Assembly (NCBI GenBank): GCA_044368575.1
Contig: JBIPPH010000015.1
Location: 1-42,485, forward strand
DNA length: 42,485 bases
Direction of reading: 5' to 3'
Origin: JABMMZ01 sp044368575
GTDB taxonomy: Bacteria > Bacteroidota > Bacteroidia > NS11-12g > UBA955
Position numbers and translations under genes: made by a program. How positions within the stretch are numbered: the first letter of the stretch is position 1; each line of letters opens with the position of its first letter. Of this stretch, positions 23,728-32,850 are shown in pieces. A model generated the notes under the pieces. That model saw only the letters and a program-made list of their open reading frames with translations, ran no database searches and was not told where the DNA came from.

Positions 23728-25257
23728 ATGAAATCACTTTTAAAACTCACTTTCAAATGGACTCTAGCTGCAGCAATACTCTTTGGCGCTGCATATGCTG
23801 TGAGTCATTCCATTGACGTTCAAGGGGTATCGGTTGATCATTACACCGCAGAAAAACCACTCTTTGGTGCAGATGAATTTAAATACGAAGCACCAAAAGG
23901 AGATTCTCCTGAAGATGCCTTATCATCTAAAATCAATTGGGCCATTTTGTTGTTCAGTCTAATGATGGTATTGGTTCTGGCTAATGCTTTTGATATCAGC
24001 AAATACACTGCTAAAATCACCGGACGTGAAACAGTTAATCAAAACAACGTGAACAAATGGGTTATGTTAATTTTCATGGTAGTAGGTTTATTAGCTACTG
24101 TTTGGGAATTTAAGAACCATGGCAAACATATTTTGTTAAATAATTCTGCCAGTGAACACGGTATCGCCTATGATGGTATGTTTACCATGACCTTGATTTT
24201 AACCTCTATTGTTTTCTTTGCTACTCAATTCTTATTGTTTTGGTTCTCTTTTAAATATGCTAACCGCCCAGGTGAAAAAGCATTGTATTATTCTCACAAC
24301 AACCGTTTAGAAGTGTTTTGGACCATCATCCCTGCTATAGTTTTAACAGCATTGGTTTTGAGAGGTCACCAAACCTGGAGATCAGTTGTATACGCTGAAG
24401 ACAATTATAAAGGTAAAATTAAAAGCATTGAAATCTTTGCTTATCAGTTTGGTTGGAAAGCCAGATATGCTGGTGAAGATGGCATCATGGGTAAATCTGA
24501 TTATAAATTCATTTCAGGTAAAAATGAGTTGGGATTAGCATATGAGCCGGAAGTAGATTCACTTATTGTTGAATTGGGCAAACAAATTGAACAAGAAAAG
24601 CAACTAATCAAAGATTTAGCGTCAGGTGTAACTTTAGCCGCTGTTCAAGCCACTTATACTGAAGCTGAAAATATCAGAGATTACAACGCAATGGAATCTA
24701 TCGAGAAAGAAATCGAAGCCATTAAAAATGGAGATAGATTAGATGAAGCCGAAGCGTCAATCAACAGAAAGACTAAACAAATCGAGCGCATCAAAGAAAT
24801 TAAAAACAACAAGACACAATTTGCTGCTTACTTCAATGGCGCTGCAACGGATGATATCATTACCCAAGAAATTCACATTGCTAAAGATTCTTTAGTGACG
24901 TTTAATTTCAGATCTAAAGACATCATTCACAGTGCTTGGTTACCTCACATGAGAGCTCAAATGAACGTTGTTCCAGGTATGCCAACTAAATTCACATTTA
25001 AGCCTACTAAAACAACTCTAGAAGCTAAGCAAGAGTTTGGTCAAGAATTCGAATACTACTTATATTGTAATAAAATATGTGGTGTATCTCACTACAACAT
25101 GAAAATCAAAGTTGTGGTTGAGTCTCAATCAGAAGTTGATGCTTGGTTAAAGTCACAACAACCAGTATTCATTAAAAAGACCGAAGTTGTACCTGCTGTA
25201 TTAAAATCAGATACTTTAACAAAAGCAGACACCACCAAACGAATCGCTATTAACTAA
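23728..25257 (+). CDS. coxB: Cytochrome c oxidase subunit II with extra helices and coiled-coil insert
   Basis: This subunit receives electrons from cytochrome c at the CuA centre. Ligands are present: H401 (KDIIHS), C447, C451, H455 and M458 in CNKICGVSHYNM. The usual Glu between the cysteines is Lys; that position binds through its backbone, so CuA can still form. The aromatic QFGW motif is at 240-243. At 509 residues it exceeds the common length. It has extra N-terminal membrane segments (about 70-88 and 111-127) before the normal pair (150-172 and 197-213), and a charged coiled-coil-like insert of about 100 residues (about 272-375) inside the CuA domain. Confidence 0.95.
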   Translation: MKSLLKLTFKWTLAAAILFGAAYAVSHSIDVQGVSVDHYTAEKPLFGADEFKYEAPKGDSPEDALSSKINWAILLFSLMMVLVLANAFDISKYTAKITGRETVNQNNVNKWVMLIFMVVGLLATVWEFKNHGKHILLNNSASEHGIAYDGMFTMTLILTSIVFFATQFLLFWFSFKYANRPGEKALYYSHNNRLEVFWTIIPAIVLTALVLRGHQTWRSVVYAEDNYKGKIKSIEIFAYQFGWKARYAGEDGIMGKSDYKFISGKNELGLAYEPEVDSLIVELGKQIEQEKQLIKDLASGVTLAAVQATYTEAENIRDYNAMESIEKEIEAIKNGDRLDEAEASINRKTKQIERIKEIKNNKTQFAAYFNGAATDDIITQEIHIAKDSLVTFNFRSKDIIHSAWLPHMRAQMNVVPGMPTKFTFKPTKTTLEAKQEFGQEFEYYLYCNKICGVSHYNMKIKVVVESQSEVDAWLKSQQPVFIKKTEVVPAVLKSDTLTKADTTKRIAIN

Positions 25258-25286
25258 TTTTAAATTGTAAAAAAGTCATATAAGAC

Positions 25287-27176
25287 ATGAGCACAGCAAT
25301 ATCTTCAGACAATCACCACGGTCACCACGATCACCACGAACCATCTTTCTTATTTAAGTATGTGTTCAGTACCGATCACAAGATGATTTCTAAACAATTC
25401 CTTATCACAGGTATCATTATGGGATGCTTGGGTATGGGTATGTCATTGTTGTTTAGATTACAATTAGCTTGGCCTGATCAAGCGTTTCCTTTTTTGGAAA
25501 CCTTGCTAGGTAAATGGGCTAAGGATGGTAAATTAGATCCTAACTACTACATGGCCTTAGTAACTATACATGGTACCATCATGGTATTCTATGTATTAAC
25601 TGCAGGTTTGAGTGGTACTTTCAGTAACTTATTGATTCCATTACAAGTTGGTGCAAGAGATATGGCCAGCCCTTTCATGAATATGTTGTCATACTGGTTC
25701 TTCTTAATGTCGTCAATTGTATTGATGTCATCTTTCTTAGTAGAAACTGGTCCAGCATCTAGTGGATGGACGGTATACCCTCCATTGAGTGCCCTTGAAA
25801 AAGCTATGCCAGGATCTGGTTTAGGCACTACCTTATGGTTAATGGCTATCGTGTTGTTCATTGTGTCATCCTTATTAGGTGGTATCAACTACATCACAAC
25901 CGTATTAAATATGCGTACCAAAGGTATGTCTATGAATAGATTGCCTCTAACCATTTGGGCCTTCTTATTAACTGCTGTGTTAGGTTTATTGTCTTTCCCA
26001 GTATTATTAGGCGCTGGTTTATTATTGATTTTTGACCGTTCATTTGGCACAAGTTTCTACTTGAGCGATATTCACTTAAATGGCGTAGGTGCTTTAACCA
26101 ATAGTGGTGGTAGCCCTGTGTTATACCAACACTTATTTTGGTTCTTAGGTCACCCAGAAGTATACATCATCTTGATGCCAGCTTTAGGTATTTCATCTGA
26201 GGTAATTTCAACCAATGCTAGAAAACCAATTTTCGGATACACTGCAATGGTTATTTCATTATTGGGTATCTCTTTCTTGTCATTCATCGTTTGGGGTCAC
26301 CACATGTTCATTACCGGTATGAATCCGTTCTTGGGTACCATGTTTATGTACGTTACTTTGATCATCGCGGTTCCATCAGCGGTAAAAACCTTTAACTACT
26401 TAGCGACCTTATGGAAGGGTAATATCAGATTTACGCCAGCTATGATGTTTGCTATTGGTTTAGTGTCTTTATTCATCTCTGGTGGTTTAACAGGTATTTA
26501 CTTAGGTAATGCTGCTTTAGATATCCAATTACACGATAGTTACTTTGTGGTAGCTCACTTCCACTTAGTAATGGGTAGTGCTTCTATATTTGGTATGTTT
26601 GCTGGTATTTACCACTGGTATCCTAAAATGTTTGGTCGCATGATGAACAAAACATTAGGTAGCTTACACTTCTGGTTAACCTTTATTTCAGCTTACATGG
26701 TGTTTTTCCCAATGCACTTTATGGGCTTAGCTGGTGTACCAAGACGTTACTATCAATTCTCTTTGATTCCTGAATTTGGAATTTGGATGGATGTTAACGT
26801 ATTGATTACAGTTGCCGCTATCTTAGGTGGTGTAGCTCAATTGTTCTTCTTATGGAACTTCTTCTACAGTATTTTCAAAGGTCAAAAAGCCACTCAAAAT
26901 CCTTGGGAGTCAAATACTTTGGAATGGAGTACAGGTGTTAAACACGTTCACGGTAACTGGGAAGGTCCAATTCCAACTGTTTACCGCGGTCCACACGAAT
27001 ACAGCCGTCCTGATAGAGAACTAGATTACTTCCCTCAACACGAAAAAGGAGAAGGCGAACCTGAGCATTACCACGCACCAGTCACTAAAGTTGATACTGC
27101 GTATGAAGGTAAAAAAGAGAAGCCTAGCACTGTGTTCTTCTCATCATTCGCCGCTATTTTCATGAAGAAAGCATAA
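25287..27176 (+). CDS. coxA: Cytochrome c oxidase subunit I
   Basis: This is the 629-residue catalytic subunit of the aa3-type proton-pumping oxidase. Heme a ligands are H95 (TIHGTIMVFY) and H426. The heme a3 ligand is H424 (VAHFHLVMG). CuB ligands are H289, H338 and H339, and Y293 in GHPEVY is the Tyr cross-linked to His. The N-terminus is His-rich (SSDNHHGHHDHHEPS), a possible metal-handling tail. It lies 29 nt after coxB in the same operon. Confidence 0.98.
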   Translation: MSTAISSDNHHGHHDHHEPSFLFKYVFSTDHKMISKQFLITGIIMGCLGMGMSLLFRLQLAWPDQAFPFLETLLGKWAKDGKLDPNYYMALVTIHGTIMVFYVLTAGLSGTFSNLLIPLQVGARDMASPFMNMLSYWFFLMSSIVLMSSFLVETGPASSGWTVYPPLSALEKAMPGSGLGTTLWLMAIVLFIVSSLLGGINYITTVLNMRTKGMSMNRLPLTIWAFLLTAVLGLLSFPVLLGAGLLLIFDRSFGTSFYLSDIHLNGVGALTNSGGSPVLYQHLFWFLGHPEVYIILMPALGISSEVISTNARKPIFGYTAMVISLLGISFLSFIVWGHHMFITGMNPFLGTMFMYVTLIIAVPSAVKTFNYLATLWKGNIRFTPAMMFAIGLVSLFISGGLTGIYLGNAALDIQLHDSYFVVAHFHLVMGSASIFGMFAGIYHWYPKMFGRMMNKTLGSLHFWLTFISAYMVFFPMHFMGLAGVPRRYYQFSLIPEFGIWMDVNVLITVAAILGGVAQLFFLWNFFYSIFKGQKATQNPWESNTLEWSTGVKHVHGNWEGPIPTVYRGPHEYSRPDRELDYFPQHEKGEGEPEHYHAPVTKVDTAYEGKKEKPSTVFFSSFAAIFMKKA

Positions 27177-27200
27177 GTTTCAGTACTCGTTAGAGTCTAT

Positions 27201-28247
27201 ATGAACCTATTAAAATTAAACCGAAGATCAGGGTTACTCACACTGGCTTCGGTTTTTTTATTGTTAATTGCTGGAGGTGTTGTAAGAAGTACAGGCAGTG
27301 GCATGGGTTGCCCAGATTGGCCAAAATGCTATGGCGCCCTATTCCCACCGACCTGTGAATGTGAATTGCCCGCCAATTACCAGGCCATCTATTTAGAAAA
27401 ACGATTGAAGAAGGTCGATAAGTTCGCCCAATTTTTGAATCGTATTGGCATGGAAAAACAAGCCAAAATATTGCTTGCTGATGAGGCATTAAAAGTACCT
27501 GAAAAGTTTAATCCACAGCGCGCTTGGACAGAATATATCAATCGATTAATTGGGGTCTTGTCTGGTTTGTTTGCATTGGTATATGTAGTTACTTTAGCCT
27601 TAACCCGAAAACATCACAGTACCCGCCAATTTTGGTTTGGGGTAACCGCTTTTATTTTGATGTTATTCAATGCTTGGTTAGGCAGTATTGTAGTTGCCAC
27701 CAATTTATTTCCCATCATCATTAGTATACATTATTTAGCCACTTATTTTGTGATTGGCTTTATTATGCTTCAATTGTTCAGGCCTCAAGTGGAGCAAAGC
27801 AGCGCTGTATTATTGAAGTATAATTGGTTTTACTTTTTCTTTGTTTTGATTTCACTTGTGCAAGTGATTTATGGTGCAGCTTTGCGTCAAGTAACTGATA
27901 AAGCCATACTCAATCAAACACTCTATCTGTCTAATGAAGTTAATTTTAGTGCAATGGGAGCTACCTTTAAGGCCCACTGGGTCTTTGCTGTTGCACTTGT
28001 TCTTTTGAGTGTAGTGCCACTCTATACCTTGCGTAATAAGGTGAATATAAAATGGTACCGTTTGTCTGTTTTACTGCCATTAGTTCTATTAGTTCAGTAT
28101 ATTAGCGGCGTATCAAATTTGAGGTTCAAATTCCCACTTTTGCCACAAGTTTCTCATATATTTTTCGCAGGCCTTATTTTCGGTATAAGCTTGTATATTT
28201 GCATAGCTGTTTACAACGGCAAAAAAAGTGTCAAGAACCGTGAATGA
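27201..28247 (+). CDS. ctaA: Heme A synthase (COX15/CtaA family)
   Basis: This 348-residue membrane enzyme oxidises the C8 methyl of heme O to make heme A for subunit I. It has about eight helices. The first loop motif GGVVRSTGSGMGCPDWPKCYG-like is intact, and the loop holds a Cys pair (PTCECE). The position between coxA and ctaB fits heme A supply. It overlaps ctaB. Confidence 0.92.
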   Translation: MNLLKLNRRSGLLTLASVFLLLIAGGVVRSTGSGMGCPDWPKCYGALFPPTCECELPANYQAIYLEKRLKKVDKFAQFLNRIGMEKQAKILLADEALKVPEKFNPQRAWTEYINRLIGVLSGLFALVYVVTLALTRKHHSTRQFWFGVTAFILMLFNAWLGSIVVATNLFPIIISIHYLATYFVIGFIMLQLFRPQVEQSSAVLLKYNWFYFFFVLISLVQVIYGAALRQVTDKAILNQTLYLSNEVNFSAMGATFKAHWVFAVALVLLSVVPLYTLRNKVNIKWYRLSVLLPLVLLVQYISGVSNLRFKFPLLPQVSHIFFAGLIFGISLYICIAVYNGKKSVKNRE

Positions 28248-29136
28248 GCCATCTGCAAATACCGCCCCAGAGCCTCTTAGTATAGCCTATTTTAAAGACT
28301 ATTTCATGTTGAGTAAATTGCGTCTGAGTATATCAGTCGTAGGTACTACCATGATTGCTTATTATTTAGGTATTAAAAAGAATTTTTTAACATTTGATTT
28401 TCTTCAACTATTCGGCTTAACACTTGGAGGATTGTTAGTCGTGGCAGCCTCTAATGGTTTTAATCAGGTATATGAAAAAGACACTGATAAACTCATGTCT
28501 AGAACTCAAGAACGACCTGTTGCAGCTGGTAGAATGAAGGTTCAAGATGCGCTTGTATTTAGTGCTGTTTGTGCAGTCCTTGGTTTATTTACCCTTGCTT
28601 TCTTAGTGAATGGTAGAGCAGCTTTCTTGAGCTTAGTTTCTTTATTCATTTACACATTAGCATACACCCCATTAAAAGTAAAATCACCTTTAGCCGTCTT
28701 TGTTGGCGCCATTCCTGGGGCATTACCGCCGGCCATTGGATGGGTAGGAGCTATTGGGAATATTGACATCATTGCCATTGTTTTGTTTGCCATTCAGTTT
28801 TTTTGGCAGTTTCCTCATTTTTGGTCAATTGCTTGGATATTAGAAGACGATTACAGAAAGGCTAATTATACTTTGTTGCCCTCTTTTGAAGGTAGAACCA
28901 AGCGCAATGCCATTCAAATTATTTGGTATACAGTCATGTTGGTTTTATTGTCATTGTATCCACTTTCAATTGAATTTGGAACCGTCAATGCCTTGTGGTT
29001 GATCGCGCCTGCATCTGTATACATGTTGTACAGAGCGTTCAAACTCAAACAAACGCTTAATGTCGTTGAAGCAAAGCAATTGATGTTCGCTTCTCTTATA
29101 TACATGCCCTTGGTATTAATCAGTTATTTATTTTAA
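28228..29136 (+). CDS. ctaB: Protoheme IX farnesyltransferase (heme O synthase)
   Basis: This UbiA-type prenyltransferase of up to 302 residues adds farnesyl to heme B. The Asp-rich motif NQVYEKDTDKLMSRTQERP binds prenyl diphosphate. YTPLKVKSPLAVFVGAIPGA and the WQFPHFWSIAW segment are family marks. There is no ATG start: GTG 28228 (20-bp overlap with ctaA) or GTG 28240 are the options, and both overlap the ctaA end. Translational coupling is likely. Confidence 0.95.
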   Translation: MSRTVNEPSANTAPEPLSIAYFKDYFMLSKLRLSISVVGTTMIAYYLGIKKNFLTFDFLQLFGLTLGGLLVVAASNGFNQVYEKDTDKLMSRTQERPVAAGRMKVQDALVFSAVCAVLGLFTLAFLVNGRAAFLSLVSLFIYTLAYTPLKVKSPLAVFVGAIPGALPPAIGWVGAIGNIDIIAIVLFAIQFFWQFPHFWSIAWILEDDYRKANYTLLPSFEGRTKRNAIQIIWYTVMLVLLSLYPLSIEFGTVNALWLIAPASVYMLYRAFKLKQTLNVVEAKQLMFASLIYMPLVLISYLF

Positions 29137-29138
29137 AC

Positions 29139-29741
29139 ATGAACAGTATAAATACACCTGCTATCAATGCAGAAAAAAAACAGCTCAACCCTAAGACCTT
29201 TGTGGTATGGTTGTTTATTGTAGCCAGTACCATGTTGTTCCTTGCCTTTTCAAGTGCATATTGGGTGCACAGGCAAGACGGAATCGGCAATAATGCTTGG
29301 GTAATGATCAAATTACCATGGCATTTTTGGCTCAGTTCTGCTTTTATTATCCTTTCAAGTTTCACCATAGAGGCGGCCTACAGGAACGCAAAGAAAGATG
29401 ATGTGTTTAAGGTGCCTGCCTATATTTCTTTTACAATTCTCTTAGCTGGGGCTTTTTCTTTATTGCAAATACTTGGTTTTCAGCAGCTAATGAATATGGG
29501 ATACTTTTTCTCCAATAAAATGCCTGGAGAAATTTCCGTCTCCTTTATTTACGTTATTGCCGGTGTTCACTTACTTCACATAGTAGGCGGCATCATATTG
29601 CTATTGGTGACTTTGTCTAAAGCAGTCAACCTGAAAATTCACAGAAAAGAGCTAGTGTTCATAAACATTTGCAAAACTTATTGGCACTTTTTAGGAATTC
29701 TATGGATTTTCTTGTTTTTATTTCTTTATTTCGCAAACTAA
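29139..29741 (+). CDS. Cytochrome c oxidase subunit III-like protein (first copy)
   Basis: This 200-residue protein has five predicted membrane helices and belongs to the subunit III/heme-copper oxidase III family. Marks are FIVASTMLFLAFSSAYWV, the helix with GVHLLHIVGG and the last-helix CKTYWHFLGILWIFLF. It starts 2 nt after ctaB. The Bacteroidota oxidase operons I know often hold two such genes in a row, so this is a paired subunit or an assembly factor beside the longer copy downstream. Confidence 0.88.
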   Translation: MNSINTPAINAEKKQLNPKTFVVWLFIVASTMLFLAFSSAYWVHRQDGIGNNAWVMIKLPWHFWLSSAFIILSSFTIEAAYRNAKKDDVFKVPAYISFTILLAGAFSLLQILGFQQLMNMGYFFSNKMPGEISVSFIYVIAGVHLLHIVGGIILLLVTLSKAVNLKIHRKELVFINICKTYWHFLGILWIFLFLFLYFAN

Positions 29742-29759
29742 ATAGTTAAGTTAAAACTA

Positions 29760-30512
29760 ATGTCAAACACAACAGAAGTATCAAGCACAAGCATATGGAC
29801 TGGAGGTCGTTCTCCGTTCAATGTCAGTTATGGAAAATTGATGATGTGGATTTTCCTTTTGTCTGATGCCTTTACCTTCTCTTCATTACTAGTAGGTTAT
29901 GGTGCCATCAGATACAGTTACTCAGGCAGTTCTACACCATGGCCAGATCCTGCAACAGTATTCAATCATTTCCCATTCGCACATGGCTTACACTTGCCTT
30001 TGTTGTTTGTGAGTTTAATGACTTTGATCCTCATTATTTCATCTGTAACTATGGTTTTAGCTGTTGAAGCTGGTCATAGAAATGCTAAGAGTGAAGTATC
30101 TAAATATATGCTGTATACCATTTTAGGTGGTATTGCTTTCTTGAGTTGTCAAGCTTGGGAATGGACACAATTCATTGGTGAAGGTGGCCGTTTAGATTCA
30201 AATTTATTTGGATTTACCCCAACTGCAGCTGAGCATGCACAAAATTTAAGGTTATTTGATCACGTTCATTGGACCGAGGCAGATAAAATTCCAGGGCCAG
30301 TTCCTTTTGCTTCATTATTCTTTATCGTAACAGGTTTCCATGGTTTCCACGTTTTGAGTGGTGTGGTAATCAATATCATCATTTGGTTGAATGTTATCAG
30401 AGGTACTTACGAAAAAAGAGGCCACTACGAAATGGTTGAAAAAGTTGGTTTATACTGGCACTTTGTAGACCTTGTGTGGGTATTCGTTTTCACTTTCTAC
30501 TACTTAATCTAA
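29760..30512 (+). CDS. coxC: Cytochrome c oxidase subunit III
   Basis: This 250-residue protein has seven predicted helices. The conserved FLLSDAFTFSSLL, GHRNAK, CQAWEW and VTGFHGFHVLSG segments and the terminal GLYWHFVDLVWVFVF identify subunit III, which stabilises the D proton channel of subunit I. It is longer than the previous copy because of an inserted soluble stretch around residues 140-175. It lies 18 nt after the first copy. Confidence 0.94.
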   Translation: MSNTTEVSSTSIWTGGRSPFNVSYGKLMMWIFLLSDAFTFSSLLVGYGAIRYSYSGSSTPWPDPATVFNHFPFAHGLHLPLLFVSLMTLILIISSVTMVLAVEAGHRNAKSEVSKYMLYTILGGIAFLSCQAWEWTQFIGEGGRLDSNLFGFTPTAAEHAQNLRLFDHVHWTEADKIPGPVPFASLFFIVTGFHGFHVLSGVVINIIIWLNVIRGTYEKRGHYEMVEKVGLYWHFVDLVWVFVFTFYYLI

Positions 30513-30527
30513 TCTTATTATTATACT

Positions 30528-30881
30528 ATGAGCCAACATCATACACATACAGAAGGAGAATACGTTCCAGAAACCTATATTCCACATGCTGAATCGCATG
30601 GTACTAGTAGCTTATGGAGAACCTTTTGGATCTTATTAGGCATCACCATTGTGGATTTCGTTATATACTTCGCTTTTGGTCCATCAATGGCTAGAAACTT
30701 AGTCTTTATTGCCTTTGGTATTATTAAAGCCATCTTAATCGTGGGCATCTTTATGCACTTGAATTATGAAGCTAAATTTTTGCGTTGGATGATCGTGATT
30801 CCAGCGGTCGTTTTTCTCTCTTATTTGGTTTGCTTTTTATTGATTGAAGGCAACTATGTTAGCTTAGAAAAATATTTCTAA
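30528..30881 (+). CDS. Cytochrome c oxidase subunit IV
   Basis: This 117-residue protein has a His-rich soluble N-terminus (SQHHTHTEGEY) and three helices. The core LLGITIVDFVIYF, then GIIKAILIVGIFMHLNYEAKF, matches bacterial oxidase subunit IV (CtaF/CyoD type). It sits 15 nt after coxC. Confidence 0.9.
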   Translation: MSQHHTHTEGEYVPETYIPHAESHGTSSLWRTFWILLGITIVDFVIYFAFGPSMARNLVFIAFGIIKAILIVGIFMHLNYEAKFLRWMIVIPAVVFLSYLVCFLLIEGNYVSLEKYF

Positions 30882-30885
30882 ACCA

Positions 30886-31566
30886 ATGTCAGACATTAAA
30901 AAGAATAGCCCAACATGGAAAGTGTTGGGCATTTTATTTTTATTGATTGGTATGCCCATCTTGTGGGTGATGATCAATAAAACAGGTGTTCATTACTCCA
31001 AAACGCTTCCCATTTATTATGAACGTGAACTTGGAGCCAATGGCGATACTATTTATCACACAATTGAGGATTTTAAATTAGTGAATCAAGAGGGAGATTC
31101 AGTAAACCTAAGTACTTACAACAACAAAATTTTATTGGTAAGTTTCTTCTTTGCCAGCTGTGAAACTGTCTGTCCGCAAATGAACCAGTATATTGCTCAA
31201 CACATTTACAGAGAGTTTGAAAAGGATACCAACATACTGTTTTTGAGTTTCACTGTTGATCCTCACAATGATAGTGCTGAGGTATTGAAGCAATACGCCG
31301 AACGCATGCGTGTCAATAATCACTGGCAATTTTTGACCGGTTCCAAACAAACCATCTATGATTTAGCCGCCTATAGTTTCAAAATTCCTGGGGCTGAAGA
31401 TCAACATTCAGGCTTATTTCATAGCAACAAATTGGTCTTGGTTGACAAACAAAAACGCGTTAGAGGTGTTTTTGAAACTGGTGGGCAGAACGACAAATCA
31501 AACACCATTGACGCAGTAAGAGCTCTTAAATTAGAATATTCAAATGAAAACCATCGTAAAAAATGA
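30886..31566 (+). CDS. Sco1/SenC family copper chaperone
   Basis: This 226-residue membrane-anchored thioredoxin-fold protein has an N-terminal helix at about 13-31. The copper-binding CxxxC is in FFASCETVCPQM and the partner His is in SGLFHSNKLVLVD. LSFTVDPHNDSAEVLKQYA is typical. It delivers copper to the CuA site of CoxB. It follows subunit IV by 4 nt and overlaps the next gene by 23 bp. Confidence 0.95.
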   Translation: MSDIKKNSPTWKVLGILFLLIGMPILWVMINKTGVHYSKTLPIYYERELGANGDTIYHTIEDFKLVNQEGDSVNLSTYNNKILLVSFFFASCETVCPQMNQYIAQHIYREFEKDTNILFLSFTVDPHNDSAEVLKQYAERMRVNNHWQFLTGSKQTIYDLAAYSFKIPGAEDQHSGLFHSNKLVLVDKQKRVRGVFETGGQNDKSNTIDAVRALKLEYSNENHRKK

Positions 31567-32083
31567 CCGCTTGGCCAATGCCATTATTATCAGCTTATCT
31601 ATAGTTGTATTTGCGTTGGTAACCCTTATGCGCAAAGTTAAAATTGACTTAGGTTTTGGCTTTGATACTCATATTTTTCCAGCCATAAGTGCTACCTTAA
31701 ACTCTATTGTTGCATTGTTATTAATTGTGGGTTTGTGGTTTGTTAAGCAAAAGCAGTTTGAATTGCACAGAAAAACCATGTTAATGGCTGTTGTTTGTTC
31801 TATTTTGTTTTTACTGTCTTATGTTATGTATCATTTTACAACAGTAGAAACGGTATATCAAGGCACAGGTACGCTTAAAACCATTTATTATTTAATTCTG
31901 TTTACGCATATTGGCTTAGCGGGTATAATTTTACCCTTCATACTTTATGCTGTATACAGAGCTTTAACGGGCGAATATGCCCAACATAAGAAACTTACCA
32001 AATGGGTTTGGCCAATTTGGTTTTATGTATCTGTAACTGGTGTTGTAGTCTATTTTATGATTGCACCTTATTACGGGGCTTAG
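31544..32083 (+). CDS. DUF420 family membrane protein
   Basis: This 179-residue protein has five predicted helices. The family marks are HIFPAISATLNSIVALLLIVG, the KQFELHRKTMLMA segment and the HIGLAGIILPF helix. DUF420 proteins are found in oxidase operons and related to CtaM-like assembly factors, so a role in oxidase assembly is likely. It overlaps sco by 23 bp. Confidence 0.9.
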   Translation: MKTIVKNDRLANAIIISLSIVVFALVTLMRKVKIDLGFGFDTHIFPAISATLNSIVALLLIVGLWFVKQKQFELHRKTMLMAVVCSILFLLSYVMYHFTTVETVYQGTGTLKTIYYLILFTHIGLAGIILPFILYAVYRALTGEYAQHKKLTKWVWPIWFYVSVTGVVVYFMIAPYYGA

Positions 32084-32136
32084 TGACTTTTCTCACAATA
32101 AGATTATTGGCGATTTCAGATTTTTGTACCAACCAT

Positions 32137-32358
32137 ATGAAACCATTTAGTTTGTTCCTCCTTTTTTTATTGTCTTTAAGTACAGCTTGGGCTCAATGCC
32201 CTATGTGCAAAGCCAGTGTTGAAAGCAGTCAGTCAGCAGGCGTTAAGAGCGTTGGAATGGGTTTAAATGTGGGAATTCTTATCCTATTGGCTTCAGTCTA
32301 TGTTATACTGTTTTCAGTGGGGATTTTATGGTATAAAAAGTACAGAAAAAGTCATTGA
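32137..32358 (+). CDS. Small exported membrane protein with CPMC motif
   Basis: This 73-residue protein starts at ATG 32137, which gives a clean signal peptide (to STAWAQ, about residue 20). The mature part begins QCPMCKAS, a CxxC pair at its very N-terminus. One C-terminal helix (about 46-68) and a basic end follow. I recall similar small proteins from Bacteroidota oxidase loci. The CxxC suggests metal or thiol chemistry, perhaps copper handling, but that is inference. Confidence 0.82.
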   Translation: MKPFSLFLLFLLSLSTAWAQCPMCKASVESSQSAGVKSVGMGLNVGILILLASVYVILFSVGILWYKKYRKSH

Positions 32359-32360
32359 TC

Positions 32361-32747
32361 ATGAGTAGCCAAAAAGTGCCTTCAAAGCTTGTTAGCATCA
32401 TCGCCTGCAAATGTCCTAGATGCAGACAAGGCAAAGTTTTCCCTTATTCCAGTTTGAATTTAATTCAGTTTAGTAAGACCAATGATAATTGTCCGCACTG
32501 TGGCTTGATGTTCGAACACGAAACAGGGTTCTTCTGGGGTGCCATGTATGTAAGTTATGCCTTTAGTACCTTAATTATGATTGTATTTGGTGTAATGGGG
32601 ATTAATTTAGAATGGTCATTCACTAAAATCGTTTCCATTTTGGTGCCAACTATTTTATTGTTAACGCCATTTTTATACAGATACTCTCGCATATTATTGC
32701 TGTATTTTATTTCACCTAATAGGCATTTTGATGAGAAGTATTCATAA
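32361..32747 (+). CDS. DUF983 family protein
   Basis: This 128-residue protein starts at ATG 32361. Two CxxC pairs, CKCPRCRQGKVF and NCPHCGLMFEHE, form a zinc-ribbon-like head. GFFWGAMYVSYAFS and two membrane helices follow. The function is unknown. It lies 2 nt after the CPMC protein and is the last gene of the oxidase operon. Confidence 0.92.
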   Translation: MSSQKVPSKLVSIIACKCPRCRQGKVFPYSSLNLIQFSKTNDNCPHCGLMFEHETGFFWGAMYVSYAFSTLIMIVFGVMGINLEWSFTKIVSILVPTILLLTPFLYRYSRILLLYFISPNRHFDEKYS

Positions 32748-32850
32748 GCTCATCCTATAGGTCCACTTATCAATTCTAAATTACATTTTCTTAAGCTTTA
32801 AATGAACTTTGGGTTTACTCTTTTCGAGTATTCTAAAACCATTTAAATCT

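Noticed and set aside
25050..25120. CoxB as an inactive subunit because the Glu of the CuA motif is Lys
   Set aside because: That residue coordinates copper through its backbone carbonyl, and the Cys, Cys, His and Met ligands are all present.
29139..30512. Two subunit III genes as evidence of a frameshifted or duplicated pseudogene
   Set aside because: Both are intact, differ clearly in length and sequence, and this paired arrangement is familiar from Bacteroidota oxidase operons.
32002..32136. Longer frame of the CPMC protein starting at 32002
   Set aside because: It runs inside the DUF420 gene in another frame, whereas ATG 32137 yields a clean signal peptide.
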